64,000 nt of DNA from contig JBHELB010000027.1 of assembly GCA_041859045.1 (NCBI GenBank), positions 62,001 to 126,000 on the forward strand, in the 5' to 3' direction. The notes below the pieces were generated by a model that was not told where the DNA came from, ran no database searches, and worked only from the letters and a program-made list of their open reading frames with translations. Made by a program: the position numbers and the translations under genes. Position 1 is the stretch's first letter. Every line of letters starts with the position of its first letter. This DNA is from JBHELB01 sp041859045. Its GTDB lineage: Bacteria; Hydrogenedentota; Hydrogenedentia; Hydrogenedentales; SLHB01. This document shows, in pieces, positions 38,328-47,652 of this stretch.

Positions 38328-39600
38328 GAATTTCCTCCCCCCGCTTTGGCGCTTGTTGCGGCAACAGAATCCGGAAAAGCGCACCGCCTTCCGGACTGCG
38401 CGACACGGAAATCGTGCCGCCATGCTCCGCGACGATCTTCTGCGTCACCGCCAGACCCAACCCCGTTCCCCGTGTACCTTTCGTGGAAAAAAAAGGCTCG
38501 AAAATCCGATGCACGATCGCGTCGGGCACGCCCGAACCGTTATCCGAGACCTCGATGCACAACCCGCCGGATTCGTGCCGGGCCGCGCTCAGCCGCACCC
38601 GGCCGCCCGCGAGCGGCGCGGCTTCGGCCGCGTTGAGCAATAAATTGATCAGCACGCGATACATCGCCCGCGAATCGAGAAACACCTCGGACGGTGCGTG
38701 CTCAACGGAAACATCGAGCGCCAACTCGCGGTTCACCAGCAATCCCCAAAATGTCTGCGCCACTTCGTCGAACAGTGTCTTGGGTTCAATCGCCTCGATC
38801 AGCGGCGTACGCGGTTTGGAGTACGCCAGCATGTCCTCCACAAAATGCGCGATGCGGCGCGTGCTGCGGCGCAGAATGGGCCAGGTGCGCTTCAGTAGCT
38901 CGATATCCCCGTTCTGCAGCCCGGTGTCCATCAGGTCCACCGCCCCGCCCATGCCGGTGATGATGTTCTTCGTGTGGTGCGACACGCCCGCAACGGCCTG
39001 GCCAATCGCCGCGAGACGCACCGCGCGCAGGTTCTCCTCGATCAACCGCGCATTCGAAATGACCGTGGCCGCAAGCGAGCCGAACATCTCCATCACGTGC
39101 AGATCGGCTTCGCTGAACGCCCCGCCGCCTTGCTTGTTCACAACCTCGATCACGCCCACCAGCGTGTCGCGGTCCACCATCGGCACCGCGAGCAAGCTGC
39201 GGGTTTGGAAATTACTCATCGCGTCAGCGCCGCTGAAGAAACGAGCATCGGCGCTCACGTCGGGCACGTTGATCGACATGCGTTTCGCGGCGCATGAACC
39301 CGCAATGCCTTGTCCCATTTTCAGGCGCACTTCGCGCTTGAGAATGTGCTGATCGCCATGCTCTCCGAGCGCGACTTGAAAGAACAGCTCTTCCGCGACG
39401 GAGTCGAACAGCATTAATGAGCACGCCTCGGACTGCGCCAGCGCCTTGCTCTCCTCCATGATCCGTTCGAGCACGGTGTCGAGATCGGTAATCACGGCCA
39501 CGACGCCATGCACGCGGTACAGCGCCTCAAGAATGCGACGCAGTTCGTGCTCGGTCACGCCGGTCAGCCAGGGTGTCGACTGGTTCGTCGTTTCCGTCAT
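38308..39600 (-). CDS. GAF-domain sensor histidine kinase (soluble)
   Basis: This gene encodes 430 residues with no membrane segment. A GAF domain covers about residues 40-185 (EACSLMLFD; LLAVPMVDRDTLVGVIEVVNK). The phospho-acceptor region is VAGVSHHTKNIITGMGG (H208 or H209). The ATPase domain has the N box (LINLLLNAAEAA), G1 (VSDNGSGVP), F box (FEPFFSTK) and G2 (GTGLGLAVTQKI). It would autophosphorylate in response to a GAF-bound signal. No response regulator is adjacent, so it is an orphan. ATG 39600 overlaps the stop of the upstream M28 gene by 4 nt (ATGA). Confidence 0.92.
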   Translation of the reverse strand: MTETTNQSTPWLTGVTEHELRRILEALYRVHGVVAVITDLDTVLERIMEESKALAQSEACSLMLFDSVAEELFFQVALGEHGDQHILKREVRLKMGQGIAGSCAAKRMSINVPDVSADARFFSGADAMSNFQTRSLLAVPMVDRDTLVGVIEVVNKQGGGAFSEADLHVMEMFGSLAATVISNARLIEENLRAVRLAAIGQAVAGVSHHTKNIITGMGGAVDLMDTGLQNGDIELLKRTWPILRRSTRRIAHFVEDMLAYSKPRTPLIEAIEPKTLFDEVAQTFWGLLVNRELALDVSVEHAPSEVFLDSRAMYRVLINLLLNAAEAAPLAGGRVRLSAARHESGGLCIEVSDNGSGVPDAIVHRIFEPFFSTKGTRGTGLGLAVTQKIVAEHGGTISVSRSPEGGALFRILLPQQAPKRGEEIRAYTIE

Positions 39601-40646
39601 CCCCCTTCGCCTTTCACCGGCCCTGAGGCCGCATCCACGCGCGGCAGCGCGTGATACACCACGTCGCCAACGATCTGCAGGCTTCCCGCGCACACGCGTT
39701 CCATGGTGTCGCGCGGCGTGTGCCAGTTCTGCTGATGGTCCAGCGCAGATCCTCCATACGAGAAGTCGATCAAATCGATCGCCGCCACGCCAGCCCGTCG
39801 AAAAGGCGTGTGGTCGTCCTCGATCCGCCCTCCCGACTCAAGAAAGTAAGCGCCCGCGCCGTGCTCGCGCGCCGTGTTCCAAATTACGTTCGTCAACCAC
39901 TCCGGGGCGTCGGGCTCGCGAAGCACGCCCAGACGGCAGTCGCCGATCATGTCCACGTTAATCATCGCATGGACCCGGCTCAGTTCGCCGCTGCGGCGAA
40001 GCGCTTCCACAAAGTGACGGCTGCCATACAAACCATCATACGCCGACCACTCGCGGATCGCCTCTTCGCCGTCGAAGAACACCAGCCACACGCTGCGCCC
40101 TTCGCGGCGCACGCCCAACGTGCGCGCCATCTCGAGCATCCACGCGGTCGTCGAGCCGCCGTCGTTCGCGCCCACAAAGGGAAACGGGAACAACTTCGTA
40201 TCGTAGTGCGTGCCGAGCAGTATCATCCCCGGCGCAGTCCCCTGGATGACCCCCACCAGGTTGACCATTTCCTTCGGTCCCTCGGGCGTCGCCGCGGTGA
40301 ATCGCTGCTCGCGACACTCCAGCCCGACGCGCGTCAGCTCTTCGCGAATATACCCCCGCAACTGCTCCAGCGCCGGCGAGCCCGGCGGCCGCGGACCAAA
40401 CCCCACGACGCGCTCCAGGTCCTTGAAGGCGCGCACGCCGTTGAAGGGCGAACTGGGCTTCCACGCTTGGGTCGAAGCGCCCACGTTGCTCGTCAGCCCT
40501 TGCTTGAGCAGAGAGGCCAGCACGAACATAAACACAAAAACCGCCACGCCGCCGAAAAGGATCACCTTGAGCGCCGCCGCGCCTCGTATGTAATCGAGGA
40601 CACGCGACTTCCCCCCGCGTGCCTTCGCGCCTCGCCTCTGCCACAC
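39597..40646 (-). CDS. M28-type glutaminyl-peptide cyclotransferase-like protein
   Basis: This gene encodes 349 residues, anchored by one N-terminal helix (VILFGGVAVFVFMFVLASLL). The catalytic part follows the glutaminyl cyclase pattern: GTHYDTK, VGANDGGSTTAWMLEMARTL (metal Asp), VFFDGEEA (general acid/base Glu), YGSRHFVEALR, GRIEDDHTPFRRAGV and WHTPRDTMERV (metal His). Such enzymes convert N-terminal Gln to pyroglutamate; aminopeptidase activity is the alternative in this fold. It would face the periplasm. I chose GTG 40646 because GGAGG lies 10 nt upstream; an earlier GTG at 40682 is possible. It is the first gene of the operon with the kinase. Confidence 0.85.
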   Translation of the reverse strand: MWQRRGAKARGGKSRVLDYIRGAAALKVILFGGVAVFVFMFVLASLLKQGLTSNVGASTQAWKPSSPFNGVRAFKDLERVVGFGPRPPGSPALEQLRGYIREELTRVGLECREQRFTAATPEGPKEMVNLVGVIQGTAPGMILLGTHYDTKLFPFPFVGANDGGSTTAWMLEMARTLGVRREGRSVWLVFFDGEEAIREWSAYDGLYGSRHFVEALRRSGELSRVHAMINVDMIGDCRLGVLREPDAPEWLTNVIWNTAREHGAGAYFLESGGRIEDDHTPFRRAGVAAIDLIDFSYGGSALDHQQNWHTPRDTMERVCAGSLQIVGDVVYHALPRVDAASGPVKGEGG

Positions 40647-41311
40647 TGCGTCCGGTCCTCCATGACAACCGAAGATTTCCACCGTCAGATGCTCATTATG
40701 GGCTGATTTCTCCCCAAAGACAAGGAAAGTCTCTGGAAAAGGGGAAGAAACGCAAAGGCGCTTCGCGTGCTCCCAAAGGCTTCAGTGGCTTTGCACCTTT
40801 GGGCGTACCCGAGTACAGCACAGCAGCTCCGCCGGGCAATGGAGTTGTCTTTTCATGAAGGGCGACGGCAAGTTTGGAGAGGACGCGCGCTACTGGAGCG
40901 GGGAGAAGGCTTCTTTATTATAATAGGGACAGACTCAAATTATCGCATCGCATCGCGTGCCCGCCAACATTCAAGATTGTTTCGCAATCTGTACTCAGGG
41001 GAAACCAGCTCGTCACTCTCAAATAATCTAGGGACAGTGTATATTTTATGGCCCCGTGCGGCATTTTGCTCGAAGGGGGACTCCGCTCGTCGCACCCTAC
41101 TCGCCGCGCCGCTCGATTTTCTCCAGTAATCTATTGACAAATACCTCCGAATTTCACCATACTTCAGGGTGATACCCCGTTTCCTCGACAGGCCACTACG
41201 AACGGAGCCTCGTCGAATACGAAGGTAGCTTGAGGCTGGATTCAGCTCTGGCGCGGTAGCGGGGGCTTCTCGCTGTTGCCGGTCAGCGCGTAACCAAGGA
41301 AGAGCGCAGTC
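40647..41311. other. divergent intergenic region without a gene
   Basis: These 665 bases separate the minus-strand M28 operon from the plus-strand amidase. TTGACA at 41134-41139 with CATACT at 41158-41163 (18-nt spacer) is a plausible amidase promoter, and TATAAT occurs at 40920-40925 without a good -35. Open frames here have no ribosome site. Confidence 0.4.
41134..41163 (+). promoter_or_regulatory. possible promoter of the amidase gene
   Basis: TTGACA (41134-41139) is followed after 18 nt by CATACT (41158-41163, four of six matches to the -10 consensus). A transcript would have an untranslated leader of about 140 nt. Confidence 0.4.
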
Positions 41312-43087
41312 GTGCGGCTTCTCTTCACGCAAAAATGCTTGCGGGGTTCCCGTCGTCTCGCGGGACTCATCTTGCCGCCCGTTTGCCTTGTGCTGCTCCT
41401 GCTTGCTCAGTCGGCCTCGGCCGGGGTGGTGCGCAGTGCGCTGGGCGATCGCGCTTATGCGGTGCTGCAGAACGGTCGCTTGCTTGCGCTGGAGTGCAAC
41501 CCGCCCAGCGGCATCGGCGCGAAAGCCTACCTCCAGAAATTCCTGGCCGATCCCGCGGCATGGGTGAACTACGTCGGCTCGCGTCCGGTCGTCCTCGCGT
41601 ACGACAAACTCAAGCTCGAACTGCAGCGCGAAGTGTTGCTCGCGGTGTTTCCGGACGACATGGTTGATGACCGTGGGTGGTGGCATCAGGTGGGCCCGGA
41701 GGCCACCGAGGGCGAACAGAACCTGTGGTCGTTGTGCGAATGGCTGACGGGCCGCGGCACAAACTACCGCACCGTGCTCGACCGCAACCGCATCGCGACC
41801 AGCAGCCTGCAATCGGGCGAGATGGTGCTCATCCCGCGCGAACTCCTCAAACCGTCGTTGCGCAAACCGACGCCGGAGCGGATCGAAAGCGAGGAGAATG
41901 GCAAAGGCGATATCGCCGCGACCGCGGTGAACCTGGAGGAAGCGCGCGGCGAGCTGCGCTACGAAACGGACGCACAGGGCGGCTATGCGGCGTACCGCCT
42001 GAAGCCGGGCGAGGCGCTGTACACGGCAGTCGTCGTGCGGTTCACCGACATCGGCGACAACCAAAGCATTCTCGAAGCCTGCGACCTCATCCAACGCCGC
42101 AGCGACATCGCCGACGTCCACTCCATGCCCGCGGGCACGCTGGTGCGCATTCCTATCGACATGCTGTCCGACCGGTTCCGCCCCGGGTCCAGCGCCGAGC
42201 GCCAGGAGTATGAAGACGTGCTGCAGGAAGCGCAGCGCCTGCGCGGCGAAGTGCGCTCGAAGGACCTCGAGGGCGTGGTGGTCGTGCTCGATCCGGGCCA
42301 CGGGGGCGACGACATCGGCGCGGAGAGCAAGGTGAACCGCGTGCAAGAGGATGAGATCAACTACGACCTCGCCTGCCGCATCAAACAATTGCTCGAATCG
42401 ACCACGCGCGCGAAGGTGTATATGACAATGATCGACGACAGCCGCGGGTATGAACCGGTCAACTCCACCACGCTCGAAAACGGCTCTCAGGAGTACGTCC
42501 TGACCACCCCGCGCTACCGCAACGCCGATACCAAGGTATCGCTCGCGCTGCGCTGGCACCTGGCCAACGCCATCCACCGCCGCGAGACCGCCCGCGGCGT
42601 GGACCCCCGCAAAATGGTCTTCACCAGCATCCACTGCGACGCCCTGTTCAATGAAAAACTGCGCGGCGCGATGATCTACATCCCCGGCGCGAAGTTACGG
42701 CGCGACGAAGAAGGCGCCGCCGCCGCCCAACGCCTGAGCATGTACAAAGAAGTGAAAGAACAACCCACCGCGACCTCCACGCCCCAGGAACGCCGCCACG
42801 ACGAGGCCGTCTCGCGCAACTTCGCCGAGGCCGTGCTCAAGACCCTGGCCGCGCAGGAGATCAAGGTGCACGACGTCGGCGACCCCATCCGTTCCACCAT
42901 TCGCCAACGCGGCGGCGTCGAATACGTGCCCGCCGTCCTACGCAACACCCAGATACCCACCAAAGTCCTCATCGAGGCCGCCAACCTCACCAACCCGACC
43001 GACGCCTCCCGCGTCACCAGTCCCCGCTGGCGCCAACGCTTCGCCCAGGCCTACGTCGACGCCCTCCGCACCTACTTCGGCCCGTAA
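41312..43087 (+). CDS. N-acetylmuramoyl-L-alanine amidase (Amidase_3)
   Basis: This gene encodes 591 residues with a signal peptide (hydrophobic core LILPPVCLVLLLLAQSASA, residues 19-37). A long N-terminal part (40-325) contains LysM-like stretches (VLDRNRIATSSLQSGEMVLIPREL; ACDLIQRRSDIADVHSMPAGTLVRIPID). The catalytic domain has VVLDPGHGGDDIGA (zinc His), EDEINYDLA (zinc Glu), SIHCDA (zinc His) and KVLIEAANLTN (catalytic Glu). It cuts the amide between MurNAc and L-Ala in peptidoglycan during cell separation. The start is GTG 41312 after AGGAAGAG. The stop abuts the convergent lipoprotein gene with no gap. Confidence 0.93.
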   Translation: MRLLFTQKCLRGSRRLAGLILPPVCLVLLLLAQSASAGVVRSALGDRAYAVLQNGRLLALECNPPSGIGAKAYLQKFLADPAAWVNYVGSRPVVLAYDKLKLELQREVLLAVFPDDMVDDRGWWHQVGPEATEGEQNLWSLCEWLTGRGTNYRTVLDRNRIATSSLQSGEMVLIPRELLKPSLRKPTPERIESEENGKGDIAATAVNLEEARGELRYETDAQGGYAAYRLKPGEALYTAVVVRFTDIGDNQSILEACDLIQRRSDIADVHSMPAGTLVRIPIDMLSDRFRPGSSAERQEYEDVLQEAQRLRGEVRSKDLEGVVVVLDPGHGGDDIGAESKVNRVQEDEINYDLACRIKQLLESTTRAKVYMTMIDDSRGYEPVNSTTLENGSQEYVLTTPRYRNADTKVSLALRWHLANAIHRRETARGVDPRKMVFTSIHCDALFNEKLRGAMIYIPGAKLRRDEEGAAAAQRLSMYKEVKEQPTATSTPQERRHDEAVSRNFAEAVLKTLAAQEIKVHDVGDPIRSTIRQRGGVEYVPAVLRNTQIPTKVLIEAANLTNPTDASRVTSPRWRQRFAQAYVDALRTYFGP

Positions 43088-44263
43088 TCACCGCACATTG
43101 CCGTGGGTGTCAATGCGGATGACTTGGAGGTGGGAACCGGTGGTTCCTGCGGTGATGTAATCGCCGGAATCGGTCAGCGCAACGCCGTTGACGTAGCCGC
43201 TGCCGAGGCTCTTGTACCAATTTAGACTGGCGTTCGCGTCGAGTTGCATGATGTAGGCCTCGTCCGTGATGATCGGAAAGAAGTTGCCGATGTACTCGAC
43301 CTTCTCCGCCTCGCCAACGAGAACAATACGGCCCTCCTCGTCTACCAAGGAATCCTTAACCGTATAATGCGTCGACGCCGCACGATCGATAATATTTTCC
43401 GCCGCCCATAGCAAGTTGCCGTCGGCGTCAAAACGAAAAACAGCCGGCACATCAACGCCGGACGCGCTTGACGTACCCACCGCAACGATGTCGCCATTCT
43501 GGGCTTCGGCGACGGCGTCCGCGCCGGCCCACCCTTCTCCATAGTGATTCCACCAGAGTTGGTTTCCCTCTCCGTCGATTCGAAGTGCTTGGGCGCCGCC
43601 TACGCCGCCGACAACAACGTAACCATCAGAGGTCAGGGAAATCATATCGTAAGGCGCCATTCCACCCCAAGAAGGGGCGTCGTAGTAATGCTCCCACGTC
43701 ACATCGCCATTCGAGTCCGTCTTAAGCGCAAAAGTCTTATAGCTGCCCAGTTGGAGGCCTGCAACTACGACGCTGTCCTCACCAGACGCGGTAACCGCTT
43801 TGGGAACTAGAGTTGAGGAACCATAGGTAGTATCCCAAACAGATGTCCCCTGAACATCTAGCGCGACTAATCGCAATCGCATGTTTGAATGGTCCTGAAC
43901 ATAGGGCGCGTTGAAGCCTGCGAGGACTATGGTCCCATCGCTCAGTGCGACGCCAACTGAGCGATGGCTATAGGCGCTTCGCGGATACAGATCATCAATC
44001 AAGCGCCACCACTGCACGTCGCCTGTCGCGGAGAGTTTGGCCGCGAACACCTGAGGTTCAGAGGTAGTGTCACCTTTTGCCCTGCCTTTGCCGACGACTA
44101 GGTATGCGCCATCCTCCGTCTGATGAATGCTGTTTCCTTCCTCATACGAACCCAGTGAATATGTCCAACCCAGATATGTTTTGGCATTGGGGCAACCCAA
44201 TACAGGGATTGTCCCTAGCAACGCGGCCGCCATAAGGACAAAGTTCTTATGCCACATTTTCAT
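43088..44263 (-). CDS. beta-propeller-like lipoprotein (paralogue A)
   Basis: This gene encodes 391 residues. The N-terminal signal ends in a lipobox (TIPVLGCPN, Cys24), so the mature protein is lipid-anchored. The body consists of about seven repeats of alternating strands (DGAYLVVGKGR; TSDGYVVVGGVGG; NGDIVAVGTSSASG), each with a following W-rich strand (GDVQWWRLIDDL; GNQLWWNHYG). These resemble delta-60 or PQQ-type propeller blades. No catalytic site is seen. It is closely related to the protein at 45566-46747, and a 27-bp stretch at the two 3' ends is identical. The role is unknown. Confidence 0.8.
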   Translation of the reverse strand: MKMWHKNFVLMAAALLGTIPVLGCPNAKTYLGWTYSLGSYEEGNSIHQTEDGAYLVVGKGRAKGDTTSEPQVFAAKLSATGDVQWWRLIDDLYPRSAYSHRSVGVALSDGTIVLAGFNAPYVQDHSNMRLRLVALDVQGTSVWDTTYGSSTLVPKAVTASGEDSVVVAGLQLGSYKTFALKTDSNGDVTWEHYYDAPSWGGMAPYDMISLTSDGYVVVGGVGGAQALRIDGEGNQLWWNHYGEGWAGADAVAEAQNGDIVAVGTSSASGVDVPAVFRFDADGNLLWAAENIIDRAASTHYTVKDSLVDEEGRIVLVGEAEKVEYIGNFFPIITDEAYIMQLDANASLNWYKSLGSGYVNGVALTDSGDYITAGTTGSHLQVIRIDTHGNVR

Positions 44264-44394
44264 CGTAGCCTAGCTCCCGCTGAATATTCATTCTCAGATA
44301 GCTTCTGTGAATGAATATCCAATTTGTCACTACACACCAAAATGTTTACGCAAATAGGGTAGGCATAGTACCCTTCCCCAAATGTTCTATGCTT

Positions 44395-45591
44395 CTACGG
44401 TGTTGCCGGATACGCTCCGGCGCTAGTGTAAACCCGTCTTCTGGTCTTCAAATTGCCGCTTGCATCGATAATGATCTGTGCGTCTCCTGCTGAGTTCTTG
44501 ATGATAAACTCCGGTCCCGAACCCGGCGCAAGGTTGCTCTGCGACTGATTATTCACGCCAGCTCCTCCGCGCAAACTTAATCCACCCGAAACAGCACTAA
44601 CCCTAGTTAGTACATTTCCTGTCGAGTTCTTTATCAGGAATTCCGGGACATTGGGTTCTCCAACAAGCGATGTTTGCTGTTCTGAGACGGTGCCCTGTAA
44701 AATTAGTACGTTCCCATCTTCCTGAAATTGGACCAGTGGAATCCCTGCAGAGTTTCGGACTGAAAATGCATGGGGAGATGGCGCGGAGTAGCGAAAGCCA
44801 TTGTCGTCATCGACATAATCACGTCCCTCGTGCGTAAGCTCTCCCAGTCCAAGAAACCGAGAACCATAGTCGTCTGAATTCACAATATCATACCTTGGCG
44901 AGAGGTGTACGTCCCAAAACGCCAAGGTGTATTGTTCGAATTCTTGAAGTCGGGCTTCTTCAGGCCCCTGCGCGGTGGAGTAGTCGTGGAAGACGGTACT
45001 CAGGAAGTCTTCAACGCTGTCGCGCAGGGCGCTGTTGTTGGCAAGAAGGGCGTCTTTTTCCGTCTGTGGGTTTTCAGGGCAGGAGAAAAAACCACCCAGG
45101 GTGGGCAGCCAGGTCTGGAGCCAGGCCCAAGGAACACCAAGGTCCCAGGAAGGCCACACGCCGAAGCCGCCGACCGGAGTCAGGTGGTTGGCTCCGGCCA
45201 TGATGACCGCGTAGGCGGGGTTGGGACACACACCAAACGGCTTGAGCACCGCGTCATGATAGACAGGGGTGCCCCCATTCACCAAGAGAAGATCGCCGTC
45301 CGTGTTCGAGATTGTGTCGTTTGTGCCAGAGAGCAGCATGTAGGGCTTCTGCATGAGGTCCTTACCGGTCAGATTGGGTAAAGCCGGGTCGATGGGCGTC
45401 AATATGGCCGCGCCAGTATCGGTTCCGCCGGAGATCGTCATATACGCGTCCGCAGGGACGAACGGTCCCGAGTCGTGATGCCAGTCCGAGTCCGGCTGCG
45501 TCTGGCGGCGAAAAATAGCGCAGACCGCGTATGAAGCAGTCCGCGAGGAGGAACATGCACCCCAGCTACCGCACATTGCCGTGGGTGTCAA
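44395..45591 (-). pseudogene. alpha/beta-hydrolase fragment with three IKNSxG repeats, N-terminus lost
   Basis: The frame encodes 398 residues. Residues ~45-220 look like the second half of a chlorophyllase/PAF-acetylhydrolase-type alpha/beta hydrolase (QKPYMLLSGTNDTISN for the acid region; AVIMAGANHLTP for the His). The half that should carry the GxSxG serine is missing. The first ~40 residues are read out of frame through the 3' end of the upstream lipoprotein gene and are not protein-like. The C-terminal 120 residues are three beta repeats (FSVRNSAGIPLVQFQEDGNV; FLIKNSTGNVLTRV; FIIKNSAGDAQIIIDASGNL). It is probably a deletion product, although a shorter expressed protein is possible. Confidence 0.6.
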
Positions 45592-46747
45592 TGCAGAGCA
45601 CCTGGGTGTGGTTGCCGTCGGTGCCGGTGGTCATGTAATCGCCGTTGAATGTAAGGGCGATGCCGTTGATCTCCCACGCGGCGTCGATCGTCTTCATCCA
45701 GTTGAGATTTCCTTCGACATCGAGTTGGAGGATGAACCCGGAATAAGAACTGATCGGGATGGGGCCGACATATCGGATGGACGATGCCTGTCCCACCATC
45801 ACAATGCGCCCTTCGGTGTCTACGAGGCCATCACGAACGCTGTAGGAGACCCCCCCGCCCCTGGCCATGATATTTGTCTTCTTCCAGAGAAGATTTCCGT
45901 CCGCATCAGTCCGAATAACTGCCGGTACATAAGGGCTTGGACCAAACTCACCGAAAATCACAAAACCATTATCCGTTGCCTGATCGACAGCGTAAGCAAA
46001 AAAAAGTTCGTCGTAGAGATTTGACCACTCTAACTGACCACTGGCGTCTACTTTGAGCGTCTCCGATCGGAATCCTGTGAGTACATATCCGCCATCATGC
46101 GTTTGGTCCATCGCTTCAATTCCCGCAACTCCAGAAGGAGTTTCGTGGTATTGGTCCCAGACAATGGCACCATCGCTGTCCACTTTGCGTAGTTGAACTT
46201 GGCTTAAATAGGTATAACTCTTTGAGGCCGCGCTCCAACTGTAAAGTGTTTGTTTTGATGCCACCACGCAACCGCCGTCTTCCGAAGAGACAACCGCTTG
46301 CGGCTCTAGCAATCCCGGACCGTAGGTCAAATCCCAAAGCACGTTCCCATATGCATCGAATTTGAGCAATCGAAGATGGGACTCCTCTCGAACTTCAGGC
46401 ATGTCGCTCCCTACTATGACGAATTCAGACGCAGACACCGGAACACCTAAGCGCGAATGCCGATCCATATAGAGTCCGTCAATCAATTCCGCCCATAGTA
46501 GAGCACCTTGTGCAGAGACTCGACTTGCCAGCACGACGTATTCAGAAGTTGGATCGTCTACGAGAGCCGATTGACCAGATATGAAGTAGCCGCCCACTTC
46601 TGCAGGGAAAATGCCCTCCCCTTTGTCGCCGTACCCCAGCTCGAATATCCACCCGGCGCTTCCTGTTCCTCCCGGGCAGCCGACAAACGACAAGACTCCC
46701 ACGCCAAACGCCATGGCGACAAACATCATCCTGGCAAGTGGACGCAT
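45566..46747 (-). CDS. beta-propeller-like lipoprotein (paralogue B)
   Basis: This gene encodes 393 residues. ATG 46747, with AAGGAGG 7 nt upstream, replaces a longer frame to 46789. The signal ends in a lipobox (LSFVGCPG). The repeated blades match those of the protein at 43088-44263, for example DGGYVLTGFRSETLKVDASG, GNLLWKKTNIMARG and the shared C-terminus IDTHGNVR. It is probably an outer-membrane or periplasm-facing lipoprotein of unknown role. The end overlaps the first 26 bases of the truncated hydrolase frame. Confidence 0.82.
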   Translation of the reverse strand: MRPLARMMFVAMAFGVGVLSFVGCPGGTGSAGWIFELGYGDKGEGIFPAEVGGYFISGQSALVDDPTSEYVVLASRVSAQGALLWAELIDGLYMDRHSRLGVPVSASEFVIVGSDMPEVREESHLRLLKFDAYGNVLWDLTYGPGLLEPQAVVSSEDGGCVVASKQTLYSWSAASKSYTYLSQVQLRKVDSDGAIVWDQYHETPSGVAGIEAMDQTHDGGYVLTGFRSETLKVDASGQLEWSNLYDELFFAYAVDQATDNGFVIFGEFGPSPYVPAVIRTDADGNLLWKKTNIMARGGGVSYSVRDGLVDTEGRIVMVGQASSIRYVGPIPISSYSGFILQLDVEGNLNWMKTIDAAWEINGIALTFNGDYMTTGTDGNHTQVLCIDTHGNVR

Positions 46748-46902
46748 CGGCTGAACCTCCTTCTCGACTGATTCGCGACGACGGTTCACGCGGCACAGTC
46801 GCTTACTTTACTCTCGCTAATGACAAACATTACTTGGCCGGACTATTAAGGCCGCTCATGTGATAAGTAGAGATTCCTGCCGGTCGGGACTACAATCGGG
46901 CC

Positions 46903-47637
46903 ATGCGTGAACGTACGGGAGGCAAGGGTGGCGGGCCGGGGGCGTTGGCGGCGGTGGTGCCGTGTTACAACGCGGGGGGGCGTGTGTCTGGGGTGGTGGC
47001 GCGGGTGTTGCCGCACGTGAGCGCCGTGGTGTTGGTGGACGATGGCAGCACGGACGGGTCCGCGGCGGGGGTGCCGGATGCGCCGGGCGTGCGACGGGTG
47101 GTGTTGCCGCAGAACCGAGGCAAGGGGCATGCGCTTCTCGCGGGGTTTCGCGCGGCGCTGGAGGATCCGGCGGTCACGTGCGTGGCGGTGCTCGATGCGG
47201 ACGGTCAGCATGATGCGGCCGAACTGCCGCGGCTGTATGCACGGTTCGTGGAGACGAACGCGGACTTCCTGATCGGCGCGCGGGACTTTTCGGGGGCGGC
47301 GGTGCCGTGGGCAAGCCGGTTTGGCAATGTGCTGACGGTGTCGTTGAGCGCGTTTCTGTTGGGGCGGCGCATCGGCGACACGCAGTCGGGTTATCGGCTG
47401 CATTCCAGGCGTTTTCTGGAGGCGGTGCTGGGCCGGGTGCGCGGCGGACGGTACGAGACGGAGATGGAACTGCTCGTGCGGGCTGCGCGCGGGCCGTTTC
47501 GGCTGGAGAGCCTGCCGATTCAAACGATCTACGAGCCGGGCAACCGCAGTTCCCATTTTCACAAGCTCAAGGATTCGGTGCGGGTGTATGCGCGGTTGTT
47601 TGCCAGTTGCGTCGCCGTGCGGCGCGAGAAAACGTGA
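46903..47637 (+). CDS. family 2 glycosyltransferase
   Basis: This 244-residue GT-A fold protein has AVVPCYNAGGRVSGVV at the N-terminus, VVLVDDGSTDGS, and CVAVLDADGQHDAAELPRL with the DxD-like metal motif. GDTQSGYRLHSRRFLEAVL is the acceptor-side motif of the dolichol-phosphate mannose synthase/DPM1-like group. There is no C-terminal membrane domain, so it is cytoplasmic or peripheral. It probably moves a sugar from a nucleotide donor to a lipid carrier. It has unusually G-rich wobble positions and no neighbouring glycan genes. Confidence 0.85.
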   Translation: MRERTGGKGGGPGALAAVVPCYNAGGRVSGVVARVLPHVSAVVLVDDGSTDGSAAGVPDAPGVRRVVLPQNRGKGHALLAGFRAALEDPAVTCVAVLDADGQHDAAELPRLYARFVETNADFLIGARDFSGAAVPWASRFGNVLTVSLSAFLLGRRIGDTQSGYRLHSRRFLEAVLGRVRGGRYETEMELLVRAARGPFRLESLPIQTIYEPGNRSSHFHKLKDSVRVYARLFASCVAVRREKT

Positions 47638-47652
47638 ACACGCGAAGACGGC

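Noticed and set aside
40940..42634. Long minus-strand frame opposite the amidase
   Set aside because: The plus strand encodes a complete amidase with catalytic motifs; the minus frame has shadow composition.
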